A model generated the notes under the pieces. It was not told where the DNA came from. It saw only the letters and a program-made list of their open reading frames with translations, and ran no database searches. Positions 1 through 7,838 of a DNA stretch of 26,212 bases are shown here, in pieces. This DNA is from Bacillota bacterium (GTDB taxonomy: Bacteria > Bacillota > Clostridia > Christensenellales > Aristaeellaceae): assembly GCA_009787135.1 (NCBI GenBank), contig WRGP01000250.1, positions 1 through 26,212 on the forward strand, written 5' to 3'. The stretch's first letter is position 1, and each line of letters opens with the position of its first letter. A program made the translations under genes and the position numbers.

Positions 1-78
1 TTCATCACTCCCGCCGCTGGCCATACAGAAGCCCGCTTTCAATAGTTCGGCGCAAAAATCACCGTAGTTTTTGATCAT
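1..78 (-). CDS. N-terminus of an unidentified protein, cut by the window edge
   Basis: An open frame runs off the left edge and only about 26 codons are visible. Two in-frame ATGs exist, at 84 and 78. A GAGGG motif sits directly against the first ATG but about 6 bases before the second, so the ATG at 78 is the better start. The visible peptide begins MIKNYGDFCAELLKAG. This faintly recalls the start of clostridial AlkZ-related winged-helix proteins, but that is memory of a short stretch and no function should be assigned. It is the last gene of the minus-strand series that begins near 4.1 kb, and lies 111 bases downstream of the pyridoxamine-oxidase-like gene. Confidence 0.55.
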   Translation of the reverse strand, partial: MIKNYGDFCAELLKAGFCMASGGSDE

Positions 79-164
79 TTTCATCCCTCAATTGGTTCCA
101 AGCCTTGCCCGCGCATAGGGTGTTTTTGCATACCGCGCTTTGTATCCCGTGACGGGGACGATGA

Positions 165-180
165 AAGGCGGCGCCGCCTT
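165..180 (-). terminator. GC-rich palindrome just after the PNPOx-like gene
   Basis: AAGGCGGCGCCGCCTT is a perfect 16-base palindrome 9 bases beyond the stop codon of the minus-strand gene at 190-648. It can fold as a 6-bp stem with a GCGC loop. On the minus strand it is followed by TTCATC rather than a clear U-tract, so it is only a weak candidate for an intrinsic terminator. On the plus strand it is followed by CACTTTTTC, but no plus-strand gene precedes it. Confidence 0.3.
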
Positions 181-189
181 CACTTTTTC

Positions 190-648
190 TCACATAAACG
201 CGAGCCTCTCCGCCGTGCCCGCATCCGCATGCAGTATCTCGCGAAAGGGCGTCTTTTCATATTTCCATAACTTCACAAGCGTGGGGGTGAATTCATACAC
301 CGTCTGTCCCGCCAAATGGCCATAGGCTTCAAACGGGCCGGGATGCCGCGTCCGATACAACGCTTCTACGCGGGAATCGGCCATGGTGCCCCAGGGGCCG
401 AGGGCTTTCACGCCGCCTTCGATGGAGATGCTGCCATAGCATAAGGCCGCCCGTGGGTTTGCCGTTATCTGCGCATGCTTTGTGTAGCATTGGTTTGACT
501 GAAAATACACGGTAAGCCCGATGTGCACAATGCTCATGGTGCGGGATGTGACGTATCCGCCTGACGCGGTGGAGAGCACCCAAAGGGCGTTTTTCTCAAG
601 GGCGGCGATGATTTCTTTTTCGAGCGGCTCATACGCTATGACTGCCAT
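190..648 (-). CDS. Pyridoxamine 5'-phosphate oxidase-like FMN-binding split-barrel protein
   Basis: The 152-residue product has the size and layout of small PNPOx-like flavoproteins. An N-terminal helix (EPLEKEIIAALEKN) is followed by LWVLSTASGGYVTSRTMS, where the strand and the TSR-type segment usually contact flavin phosphate. Next come FQSNQCYTKHAQITANPRAALCYG and a C-terminal W/Y-rich region (LVKLWKYEKTPF). Members bind FMN or F420 and act as oxidoreductases or stress-related flavoproteins; the substrate cannot be told. It is cytoplasmic, with no signal peptide. An AAGAAGG motif lies about 11 bases before the ATG, a long but usable spacing. It follows the flavin reductase by 52 bases, and both belong to the flavin-binding split-barrel fold, so they may be co-transcribed. 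Confidence 0.75.
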   Translation of the reverse strand: MAVIAYEPLEKEIIAALEKNALWVLSTASGGYVTSRTMSIVHIGLTVYFQSNQCYTKHAQITANPRAALCYGSISIEGGVKALGPWGTMADSRVEALYRTRHPGPFEAYGHLAGQTVYEFTPTLVKLWKYEKTPFREILHADAGTAERLAFM

Positions 649-700
649 AATAGACGGAACCTTCTTCCATGGATTTCTTTACGTCCCCTTACGCCTTCGC

Positions 701-1324
701 CTACGCGTCCCGAACGCCCTCCAGCCGGCCGATGCCCCCGGATTCCCCTTCGGCCTGCATATAGTACATGAACCCGTCCGCGCCGCCCGCGTTCCGCCAA
801 GTTTCATGCAACGGATCCAGGGCCGCGCGCACTACCTCGCCCACGATCAGGCGCATGCCGCCCTCATTGGCAAAATCAACATCCGACACAAGCCTGCATT
901 CATACGCCAAAAACGCCTCGGCCACGCGCGGCGCCTTCACGCAAGCGGCCGGCTCGGCCGTGAGACCCGCCGCGGCCAGCTCGTCCACATCATCCTTATT
1001 TTCCTCAATGGTTTTTTTGCAGGCGTCATAGTACGCGGGGCTTAGGAAGTTTATGCAAAATTCCTTGTCCCGCATGAGGTTCTGGTAGGTGTGGCCGTCC
1101 CTGCTGATGCCGGTCATGACAGCGTAGTATTGGTTCTTGCCGCCGTTAAAGGCGGTCCAGCCGTGCAGGCACGCGTTCACCTTTCCATCCGGCTTTAGCG
1201 TGGTGATCAGAAAAATCGCCTGAGGCACGCCCGCCGCATAGTCGATGTGCGAGAAAATGTCAAGCTGCCCCGGCCACATCTCCGCAAGGTTTTCGGGTTT
1301 TGTGCGCGTGATTTCTTTTTTCAT
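701..1324 (-). CDS. Flavin reductase family protein (DIM6/NTAB type)
   Basis: The product of about 207 residues matches the flavin reductase-like FMN-binding split barrel. PQAIFLITTLKPDGKVNACLHGWTAFNG is the typical early core with the N-x-x-x-x-G-W-T pattern. It is followed by YYAVMTGISRDGHTYQNLMRDKEFCINFLS and a late GEVVRAALD segment. Such proteins reduce FMN/FAD with NAD(P)H or act as flavoprotein electron carriers; the partner is unknown. An in-frame GTG at 1333 sits only 2-3 bases after AAAGGAT, whereas the ATG at 1324 is about 10 bases after AGGA, so I chose the ATG. The gene is directly downstream of the WYL regulator gene, across an intergenic segment rich in inverted repeats, and is an obvious candidate target for that regulator. 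Confidence 0.8.
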   Translation of the reverse strand: MKKEITRTKPENLAEMWPGQLDIFSHIDYAAGVPQAIFLITTLKPDGKVNACLHGWTAFNGGKNQYYAVMTGISRDGHTYQNLMRDKEFCINFLSPAYYDACKKTIEENKDDVDELAAAGLTAEPAACVKAPRVAEAFLAYECRLVSDVDFANEGGMRLIVGEVVRAALDPLHETWRNAGGADGFMYYMQAEGESGGIGRLEGVRDA

Positions 1325-1350
1325 TGTATCCACATCCTTTCAGAGTCAGT

Positions 1351-1386
1351 ATACAGATAGAAAGAGGACATCTGTATGTCCTCTTT
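1351..1386 (-). promoter_or_regulatory. Two overlapping, mutually exclusive inverted repeats between the WYL regulator and the flavin reductase
   Basis: Positions 1361-1371 and 1376-1386 form a perfect 11-bp stem (AAAGAGGACAT) with a 4-base loop. The right arm includes the last two bases of the WYL stop codon. A second perfect repeat, ATACAGAT at 1351-1358 and ATCTGTAT at 1370-1377, uses part of the same bases, so only one can form in RNA. On the minus strand the 11-bp stem is followed by CTATCTG, a poor U-tract. A TATACT hexamer at 1349-1354 (minus) could be the -10 of a flavin reductase promoter, which would put the 8-base repeat over the promoter like an operator. Terminator, attenuator and operator readings all remain open. 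Confidence 0.55.
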
Positions 1387-2293
1387 ACTCATATTGGTTC
1401 GCAATATTTTTCGCGGTTTCTTTTATTTCATCCGCAATCTCCGGCGGATATAGCACCCGCGCCTTGTCCCCAAAGCCCAGAAGCCAGCGGATGATAAACG
1501 AGCGGTTTGTGTAGCGTAACTCCGCGCGAAGCAGGCAGTCCTCCGTTACGGTATAGCACGTTGGCCCATAGAAATCAATGAGCTGGTATTTCTCGGAAGG
1601 GTCAAATAGCGCGATCACCGTCAGATGATCCGTTATATGCGATGAAAAATGGCGCTTCTCCGGCGGGATTGTGCGCGGCGTGTACGATTCGCCGGTTATG
1701 GACAGTTCCCATAGGCGCGAGAGCTTGAACAGGCGAAAGTCTTGCCGGTCCAGGCAAAAACCGAACACGTACCACGCCGACCATTGGAAGGCGATAAAGT
1801 ACGGCTCAATCCGGCGGAAGGAATCGCCCTTTTCATAGTAATATTCAAAGGAAATGATTTTTGTCTCCCGGATAGCCCGCTTGATCGCCTCGATCTTCTC
1901 CGTCAGGCTGCTTCCGTAGACAGACGACAGATCAATGACCATGCTGTCCCTTAGCGAGACGTACGCATCGGTTTGGCTGATGGAGAGCTTTTCGAGCGTG
2001 CGGCCTATTTCCGTTTTTTCCATGACACTGCCCAGACCCTTAAGCGATACGACGATGCTGGCCAGTTCCTCGCGGGTCAGGACGTTCTTGTCCAGCTTAT
2101 ACCCTTCCGCGATGGCGACGCCGCCCCCCGTGCCCCGCAGCGTCACCACGGGGATACCCGCCTGGCACAGCGCGTCGATATCGCGCCGGATCGTGCGGGC
2201 GCTTACCTCAAACTTCTTCGCAAGATACGGCGTAGTCACGCGTTGATGCCGCAGCAGCGTGGTCAGAATGCCCAGCAGCCTATCGATCTTCAT
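1385..2293 (-). CDS. HTH and WYL-domain transcriptional regulator (YafY/DeoR-like)
   Basis: The 302-residue protein begins with a winged helix-turn-helix at about residues 1-65 (LAKKFEVSARTIRRDIDALCQAGIPV, then a G-rich wing, RGTGGGVAIAEGY). It continues into a WYL domain from about residue 145. The SAWYVFGFC segment (W174-Y175-V176) with the downstream RLFKLSRL strand is the family hallmark. WYL regulators bind DNA and usually sense a ligand, often a nucleic acid or nucleotide, through the WYL fold. The start codon overlaps the GH18 stop by 4 bases (ATGA), implying translational coupling. Its likely target is the next gene, the flavin reductase, whose upstream region carries inverted repeats. 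Length and domain order are normal for the family. Confidence 0.88.
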   Translation of the reverse strand: MKIDRLLGILTTLLRHQRVTTPYLAKKFEVSARTIRRDIDALCQAGIPVVTLRGTGGGVAIAEGYKLDKNVLTREELASIVVSLKGLGSVMEKTEIGRTLEKLSISQTDAYVSLRDSMVIDLSSVYGSSLTEKIEAIKRAIRETKIISFEYYYEKGDSFRRIEPYFIAFQWSAWYVFGFCLDRQDFRLFKLSRLWELSITGESYTPRTIPPEKRHFSSHITDHLTVIALFDPSEKYQLIDFYGPTCYTVTEDCLLRAELRYTNRSFIIRWLLGFGDKARVLYPPEIADEIKETAKNIANQYE

Positions 2294-3330
2294 TGCGGTG
2301 TATCATCCAAGAGGCTGTGGTTCTCCTTCCCTTCCGGCCGCATGAAGCGCGGCTCACACGGCTGCCGAATACACAGCACCCTGGCGCCGTGGCGGATGAA
2401 AGCAAAGTCATTTAACGCGTCCCACTGCAGCGACCATGTCATCAGCCCGCCAAGGTAGCGGTAAGGCGGCATATTGGGGGTGTCACCGCCGCGATATCCG
2501 GTGCGAAGCCAGCGGAGCGCCTCGTCGATCTGCTCGGGGATGAGAAACCCGTTATACGCCGCCTGCGGGGCGGCGGGCAGCCCGATGGACACCTTCCAGG
2601 AGGGCAGGCCGGGGTAGACAACCCCCGTATCCGCGATGGGGAAGCCCTGCACCACCGCGTCGGTCATGGCCACGATAAAGGGAACCGTGCCCGGCGCGTA
2701 CGTTTGACCGTCGATCCCTTGCATGGGGCCGGTATTGTAATACTGCATGTGTACGCGCGAAACGCGGTTTCCGTAATGCAAAAGCAGCGGCAGGTAATTG
2801 CCCCACACGCCGTTATACGCCGTGATACCACCTACCAGGTTCGCCACTTCCGGCGCCATGGTCAAAAGAAAACTTTGGGGCAAAAAGGCCAACACGCTGT
2901 CGAGCGCCTCGATCAGCCCATTCAGCGGCCCCTCCGGCTGCAGGGGGGTGCCGGACGCGGGAATGCCCTGCTCTACGTCGATATCAATACCGTTCACGCA
3001 CAGCGTGGTTATCATGGAATACAAGCTCTCCGCAAACCGCGCGATCCTTTCGGGGGTGTCCAGCGATACCGTCACCCCGCCGCCGCCAACGGACAGCAAA
3101 ACATTTTGGCCCCGCTCCCGAAGGCGGCATACCGCTCTTCTCGTGGGATGGTTTGGGCCCGCAAAATGCAGCGCGCCTTCCTCATCCGGCACGGCGAAGG
3201 CGATGATCACGTCTGTCACGTCGCATGGGGTATCTTCAAGCGCAAGCGGCTGCTGCCAAGATGGGTGAAAGGTCTGCCAATACGCGGCCATTTCCGGGCA
3301 GTATGGCGGCTGGCAAGGGTTGCATTGCAT
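2290..3330 (-). CDS. GH18-family glycoside hydrolase (chitinase-like)
   Basis: The 346-residue protein has the GH18 TIM-barrel signatures. These are the SxGG strand (LLSVGGGG, S80-G83), then NGIDIDVE (residues 113-120) ending in the catalytic acid E120, a substrate-binding MQYYN segment and a late MTWSLQWD with the barrel-closing Trp. The first Asp of the usual DxxDxDxE motif is Asn (N113), while the two Asp and the Glu needed for substrate-assisted catalysis (D116, D118, E120) are kept. There is no signal peptide. The N-terminus is Cys- and Pro-rich (MQCNPCQPPYCP), which is odd for a secreted chitinase. An in-frame ATG at 3336 touches the GGGAGG motif; the ATG at 3330 has the right spacing of 7, so it is taken as start. 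A TATAAT lies at 3353-3358 (minus) without a clear -35. The substrate, N-acetylglucosamine-containing or otherwise, is unknown. Confidence 0.82.
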   Translation of the reverse strand: MQCNPCQPPYCPEMAAYWQTFHPSWQQPLALEDTPCDVTDVIIAFAVPDEEGALHFAGPNHPTRRAVCRLRERGQNVLLSVGGGGVTVSLDTPERIARFAESLYSMITTLCVNGIDIDVEQGIPASGTPLQPEGPLNGLIEALDSVLAFLPQSFLLTMAPEVANLVGGITAYNGVWGNYLPLLLHYGNRVSRVHMQYYNTGPMQGIDGQTYAPGTVPFIVAMTDAVVQGFPIADTGVVYPGLPSWKVSIGLPAAPQAAYNGFLIPEQIDEALRWLRTGYRGGDTPNMPPYRYLGGLMTWSLQWDALNDFAFIRHGARVLCIRQPCEPRFMRPEGKENHSLLDDTPQ

Positions 3331-3411
3331 GATCATTCCTCCCTGCTCAATTCGCATTATAACCCAATGCACCGGTTCCCAGCGGCGGTATCTTATTGAC
3401 CACTATCGTGG

Positions 3412-4116
3412 TTATAGCGTCTCCAGCATTTCATGCAGCGCGTAAAAGCTGCGCGCTACAGGGCCTTCCCATACGGGCGGCATAAGAAACGTATCCGGCA
3501 TGATTCTGATCATCTGGATGCCGCGGATACCCAGCGCCTCCGCGCCGGCCAGACACACGGGGGAATCGTCCACAAAGACCGCCTCCTCCGGCGCCACCCT
3601 GAGCAAATCAAGCGTGCGCCGGTAGATGCGCGGATCCGGCTTGATCACCCCCAGATCGCAGGAGAACGTCGCGCCGTCCATGTACGCCATGACGCCCAGG
3701 CCCGTCATGATGCGCCGCGTCGAGGGAGGCGCGTCCGACACAATGCCAAGCTTATAGCGCCCGCGCCATGCGGATAAGTGAGAAAGCACATCGCCAAAAA
3801 GGACGTACCGGTCGTCGCGGTATGTCTGTAAAGCGGCAAACTTCTCAAGCCGCGGCCCGGAAAGGCGCAAGCCCATATCCTCAAATACCGCGGCGTAGTA
3901 ATGAAGGTACAGCGCGTATTCCGCCTCGTCCGTGCCGACGCGCTGAAGGTCGGGCAGCAGCGCCATATGCGCCCGGCGGGCCCGGCGAAACTGTTCGAGG
4001 CGATCGCCCGTGAACTTTTCGCCCAGCACATCCTCAGCTTCCGGCGGAAGGCCCCAATCCCCCGTGGCAGGCGCGACGATCACGCCGCCGCAGTCCAGCA
4101 GTATTGCCTTGATCAT
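3412..4116 (-). CDS. HAD-superfamily hydrolase (subfamily IA-like)
   Basis: The 234-residue protein carries the HAD motifs in order: ILLDCGG at residues 5-11 with nucleophile D8, a motif II Ser in LGIVSDAP, the motif III Lys in GVIKPDPRIY, and the acidic motif IV VFVDDSP. A helical cap lies between motifs I and II. The second position of motif I is Gly (DxG) rather than the Asp typical of phosphatases, a variant seen in several HAD-IA proteins, so phosphatase activity is plausible but not assured. The start is the ATG at 4116, preceded by GGGGTGAAT. An in-frame upstream ATG at 4167 would place the promoter inside the gene. It is probably a single-gene unit, since it has its own promoter. Confidence 0.82.
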   Translation of the reverse strand: MIKAILLDCGGVIVAPATGDWGLPPEAEDVLGEKFTGDRLEQFRRARRAHMALLPDLQRVGTDEAEYALYLHYYAAVFEDMGLRLSGPRLEKFAALQTYRDDRYVLFGDVLSHLSAWRGRYKLGIVSDAPPSTRRIMTGLGVMAYMDGATFSCDLGVIKPDPRIYRRTLDLLRVAPEEAVFVDDSPVCLAGAEALGIRGIQMIRIMPDTFLMPPVWEGPVARSFYALHEMLETL

Positions 4117-4138
4117 CGGATTCACCCCAATCAACAGT

Positions 4139-4167
4139 ATCATACCGTAGACGCCTGCGATTGGCAA
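4139..4167 (-). promoter_or_regulatory. Sigma-A-type promoter of the HAD hydrolase gene
   Basis: On the minus strand TTGCCA (4162-4167) is followed after exactly 17 bases by TATGAT (4139-4144). Transcription would start near 4132, about 16 bases before the chosen ATG at 4116. This agrees with the GGGGTG-led start and argues against the longer reading frame beginning at 4167. Confidence 0.6.
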
Positions 4168-4196
4168 GGCATTTTCTTTGAAACGTTTTTTGACCG

Positions 4197-4221
4197 GCCG
4201 CCTTTGGGAAGGGCGGCTTTT
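4197..4221. terminator. GC hairpin between the ABC permease and the HAD gene
   Basis: GCCGCC (4197-4202) and GGCGGC (4212-4217) form a 6-bp stem, extendable with a bulge. On the plus strand it is followed by TTTT (4218-4221). On the minus strand, where the upstream permease gene needs to end, it is followed by CGGTCAAAAAA and not a U-tract. It may still help end permease transcription, but the orientation that looks best has no gene before it. Confidence 0.3.
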
Positions 4222-4251
4222 GCCTATTTTCCGCCTGAACGCGCCGTTCCA

Positions 4252-6633
4252 TTACGGCTCAACCGCTAACGCTTTTTTGACAGTCATCCCCGCGGCCCGT
4301 TTGGCCGCTTTCCCGCTTGCAAGCCGTCCCACAATAAAAGTGACCACAAGCCATATGCCAAGGGCCGCTACTATGACGAAAGGCGAAAACGCGAGGGGAA
4401 TTTGCAGGATAGAAACACCGATCACCTGAGTGGCCAGCAATGTGAAAGGAATCCCCAATGCCAGGCAGATTCCAAAGCTAAACAGGCAGGTAAAATTGCT
4501 TTCTGCCGTTATGATGGAAAAGACCTGTTTTGAATTGGCCCCGATAGCTTTCAGGATTCCAATTTCGCAGGCGCGCTCATTCACCTGTACGCTCATGGTT
4601 GTCGCAAGGCCAATCCCCGCGACGATGACAGACAGAATCGCTACGACAAGGAACGACTGCAGCGTAGTACTGAAATGCGACGATACAATTTTTTGATTGT
4701 CCGACCTGGTTACGGCGTGCAGAATGGGTATACCGCTATCGGATATGCTTTCCATAATACTGTTGTACATAGCGGTTCTTCGGCCGCCCGTATAATGGGT
4801 GCTGATATTGATGCTGCTGCGCCGGGCCTGTTCGGGAACAAGCTGTTCAAATCCGTCTTTATTTACATAGACGCTGCTATCCCCAATTTCCTTGAGAATG
4901 CCCACAATTTTAAATTCATGGGCCGCGCCGCCTACTCGAAAAGACAAGTGGTCCCCAAGCGCAAAGTCCGGTTCATCTTCAAAGAACTCAAAACTGACAA
5001 CCACCGCGTTTGTATCTCCCGGTTCGAGCCAGCGGCCTGCTATTACGTCAGGCTTGTAAAGCGCGGTATCTGCCGGTACGGCGGAAAAGCCAAAGGTGCC
5101 GCCGATGTTCCCATTGTCATAAACGATCTGCCCCGACGCGGCCCCCCAAATCTCATAGTCAGCTATATTCTCATGGCCGTCAATAGCCCGCGCTATCGTT
5201 TCTTCCTGGGCATACAGACCTGTCATGACTTGATAATCAAAGTGCCGCGCGCCAACGCTTTTGAGCACGGCCATGTTGATAGAGATAACGGTTCCCATGA
5301 CGCCAACGAACATAAGGCCCCCCAATGTCAACATGGCGACATTCATCGAAAAGCGGCGGCGATTTTCCATAGCGCCGCGTAAGGAAAGCAGCACCGGGCG
5401 GGATATCTTATTTTTCAGCAAGCTGGCAATCGCATTCTTTTTCACCAGGCGTGCGCCTGTGCCCAAGCCGTTGACGGCTTCTTTCACCGTGACTTTCAAC
5501 CCGCGCCGTATGGGCATGGAGGCCAGAAGAAAGGGAATGACTATGCCCGCGGCGCAGAAAAGTATGTACAGCCCAATGGGTATCGAAAAATTGTGGATTT
5601 TCATGTTCCCGATGGACATGAAGAAGATGGAAAGCCCGCGCGCCGCCAGGCAGGACAGCGGAAACGATACCGCCAAATTACAAGCGATTAGCAGCATAGC
5701 CGCTCCCAGATAAGCGCGGGTAATGTTTTGCGTCTTAGCGCCAATGGATTTGAGAATTCCAATCTGTTTACTCTGTCCGGCCAAAATTGTGCTGAATAGG
5801 CTGCTCATGATGATACAGCCAAACAGGAAGGCCGCCACGGAGAAAACCTGAACGATAAACAGCAGGCCTTTGTATTCCTCCGCGTGCATACTGATACCGG
5901 GGGTGTTTGAAACTTGAATCGCGCTCACCGGATAGCCCGAATCGTCGAGGGTTTGGATAAGTGCCTGTGACACCTCCCAAATCCGTGTTCGGTCATACAT
6001 ATCGCCGGTCACGATGTAGTCTACCCTATTCATAGAAAGGTTCATTTCATCCAGTGTTTCAGGAGAAACATATACGTACACATTGTCATGAATGGACGGC
6101 GGATGCTGGGACAAATCATTGACAAGTCCGGTTATCTTGTATGGCCGGGTTGTTCCGTCTGATCGCCGGATGGTAATACAATCCCCCATTTTCGCGCCAG
6201 CCACGCCCAAAGCGTCGCTGTCAAGGAGCACTTCGCCGGAAGCGGGGGCAAAACTGCCTTCCAAGGATGTGACAATATTGATTTTCCGCTGCGCATAGTT
6301 TGGGGAAGAAAACAGCCACACCTTTTTTAGCTTGCCGTCTGTCCTGTACATGGCCAACTCATGCGCCGCGCCCACTTCATATCCCGATATGTCTTCAAAG
6401 CGGTCCAGCAATGCCAACAGGTTTTCATCGGCCCGGTCGACTACAATCGTGGCCGACGCGGGGACGATCGCCGCATATTCAGCGTCAATTTCCCGGTTTA
6501 TCATTTCACGGACGAACATAAAAGCACCCCAAACGACGGTTCCAAGTACCATCGCGAAAAGTGCTGTCATGATCCGGCGCCGGTTCCCCAATAGGTCCCG
6601 CCGGGCTTTTTTACCTAATAGCCCCAAATTCAT
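4252..6633 (-). CDS. ABC transporter permease with two FtsX domains (MacB/LolC-like)
   Basis: The 793-residue membrane protein has the duplicated FtsX layout. It starts with a helix near residues 20-40, a long extracytoplasmic domain, and three helices around 260-385 led by the coupling segment KQIGILKSIGAKTQNI. The second half has a helix near 430, another extracytoplasmic domain, and three C-terminal helices led by CEIGILKAIGANSKQV. These proteins work with a LolD/MacB-type ATPase and move or sense lipids, peptides or antibiotics without a full transport channel; the substrate here is unknown. The start overlaps the ATPase gene by 23 bases. AGGAGG lies only 2 bases before the ATG at 6633. 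An in-frame TTG two codons later would be about 8 bases away and could be the real start. Confidence 0.88.
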   Translation of the reverse strand: MNLGLLGKKARRDLLGNRRRIMTALFAMVLGTVVWGAFMFVREMINREIDAEYAAIVPASATIVVDRADENLLALLDRFEDISGYEVGAAHELAMYRTDGKLKKVWLFSSPNYAQRKINIVTSLEGSFAPASGEVLLDSDALGVAGAKMGDCITIRRSDGTTRPYKITGLVNDLSQHPPSIHDNVYVYVSPETLDEMNLSMNRVDYIVTGDMYDRTRIWEVSQALIQTLDDSGYPVSAIQVSNTPGISMHAEEYKGLLFIVQVFSVAAFLFGCIIMSSLFSTILAGQSKQIGILKSIGAKTQNITRAYLGAAMLLIACNLAVSFPLSCLAARGLSIFFMSIGNMKIHNFSIPIGLYILFCAAGIVIPFLLASMPIRRGLKVTVKEAVNGLGTGARLVKKNAIASLLKNKISRPVLLSLRGAMENRRRFSMNVAMLTLGGLMFVGVMGTVISINMAVLKSVGARHFDYQVMTGLYAQEETIARAIDGHENIADYEIWGAASGQIVYDNGNIGGTFGFSAVPADTALYKPDVIAGRWLEPGDTNAVVVSFEFFEDEPDFALGDHLSFRVGGAAHEFKIVGILKEIGDSSVYVNKDGFEQLVPEQARRSSINISTHYTGGRRTAMYNSIMESISDSGIPILHAVTRSDNQKIVSSHFSTTLQSFLVVAILSVIVAGIGLATTMSVQVNERACEIGILKAIGANSKQVFSIITAESNFTCLFSFGICLALGIPFTLLATQVIGVSILQIPLAFSPFVIVAALGIWLVVTFIVGRLASGKAAKRAAGMTVKKALAVEP

Positions 6634-7318
6634 GGCCTCCTCTCATGATCGCCGAATCCTGCATGATAACGCCGTCTTTCAAAACAATCTGCCTTGTCGC
6701 GCCTTTGATAGATTCCTGCTCATGGGTTACCATAATGATGGTCATTCCCTCACGCGCGAGGTCGGAAAACAAGCCCAAAACCGCGGCGGTATTTTCGGAA
6801 TCCAGATTGCCCGTTGGTTCGTCAGCCACAAGAATCGGGACATTGTTCGCGAGGCTCCGGGCAATCGCTGCCCGCTGCTGTTCACCGCCGGAAAGTTCAG
6901 AGGGCATTTTATTTGCATGGCCGGACATACCGACCTTATCCAGCAATGACAGCGCGGTGTCTTTGCTGCCCGCTTTGCGCTTCTTCTGTACTAAGTCCAT
7001 CGGCAGCAGGATATTTTCCAACACCGTAAGGTTGGGAATCAGCTGAAAAAACTGGAATACAATGCCGATTGTCTTGCCGCGCCATTCGGCCATTTCGCTT
7101 TCGCTGTACCCCGTGATTGTATGGCCCAGCACCTTGACTTCGCCCGATGTCGGCCGGTCAATGCCGGTCAGTATATTGAGCAAGGTTGATTTACCGCTGC
7201 CAGAACGGCCGGTAATAACGGCAAATTCCCCCGCTCGGATTTCTGTATCAACCGACAGAGCGGTAAAGGACTTCTTGCCAGATCCGTAGCGTTTCATGAC
7301 CTCTTTAAGTTCGATCAC
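6611..7318 (-). CDS. ABC transporter ATP-binding protein (LolD/MacB-type)
   Basis: This 235-residue nucleotide-binding subunit has Walker A GRSGSGKST (residues 37-45), Q-loop VFQFFQ, signature LSGGEQQR (142-149), Walker B ILVADEP (162-168) and the switch His in MVTHE (H199). The family powers FtsX-type permeases, and the partner is the overlapping downstream gene. The open frame extends upstream to 7363, but AAGGAGG stands 8 bases before a GTG at 7318, and translation from there gives the typical MIELKEVMKRYG opening, so GTG is taken as the start. There is no adjacent two-component system or regulator, unlike many bacitracin-type BceAB loci. Confidence 0.9.
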   Translation of the reverse strand: MIELKEVMKRYGSGKKSFTALSVDTEIRAGEFAVITGRSGSGKSTLLNILTGIDRPTSGEVKVLGHTITGYSESEMAEWRGKTIGIVFQFFQLIPNLTVLENILLPMDLVQKKRKAGSKDTALSLLDKVGMSGHANKMPSELSGGEQQRAAIARSLANNVPILVADEPTGNLDSENTAAVLGLFSDLAREGMTIIMVTHEQESIKGATRQIVLKDGVIMQDSAIMRGGHEFGAIR

Positions 7319-7497
7319 ATGAACAGCCTCCTTATTTTGTGCTGAACACAGTATCGCACCCAAGTCTTTGAATTGCCTTTGAAATTTAGCGTTGCCGCGT
7401 GTTCGACGATTGCGCGCGGGAGAGAGAAGCGATGGGGATGCATGAAGTGCAAGGAAGGCTTTTGAAAAAGAAAGGAAGAGGCGACCGGACAGCGCGG

Positions 7498-7838
7498 CTA
7501 TATCATATAGGTTCCAATGCTTTCATGGAACATGCCGATGACGTTTTTGCGCAGCTGGATGAAATCAGCGCTTGAACGGTCCCGGGGGCGGGGGAGGCAT
7601 ATGGGAAGCACATCGCTGATTTTTGCCGGGCGGTGGCTCATAACGACGACGCGATCCGCCAGAAAAATCGCTTCCTCAATATCGTGGGTCACCAAGACCG
7701 TGGTTATCTTTTCCACGCCCCAAAGGTTTGAAATTTCCTCCTGCATTTGCACGCGGGTCAGCGCGTCGAGCGCGCCGAAGGGTTCGTCTAGCAGCAGAAT
7801 TTTCGATTGGCAGATCAGCGCCCGCGCGATAGCGGCGC
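7498..7838 (-). pseudogene. C-terminal fragment of a sulfonate/taurine-type (SsuB/TauB) ABC ATPase
   Basis: Only the last third of an ABC ATPase is present. It begins abruptly at AIARALICQ, just after where the LSGGMRQRV signature should be. It then retains Walker B KILLLDEPFGALDALTR, the switch region VLVTHDIEEAIFLADRVVVMSHRPAKI and a normal C-terminus. That run is typical of nitrate/sulfonate/taurine importers. Walker A, the Q-loop and the signature are gone, so it cannot hydrolyse ATP. The upstream bases belong, in another frame, to a truncated sulfite reductase gene, with the join at about 7838. The short open frame starting at 7890 has no gene-like N-terminus. The location behind cysK fits an original sulfur-acquisition operon. 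Confidence 0.82.

Noticed and set aside
4197..4221. The GC hairpin as firm evidence of a hidden plus-strand gene before it
   Set aside because: The T-run lies on the plus side, but no plus-strand frame upstream looks coding and the HAD gene clearly reads on the minus strand.
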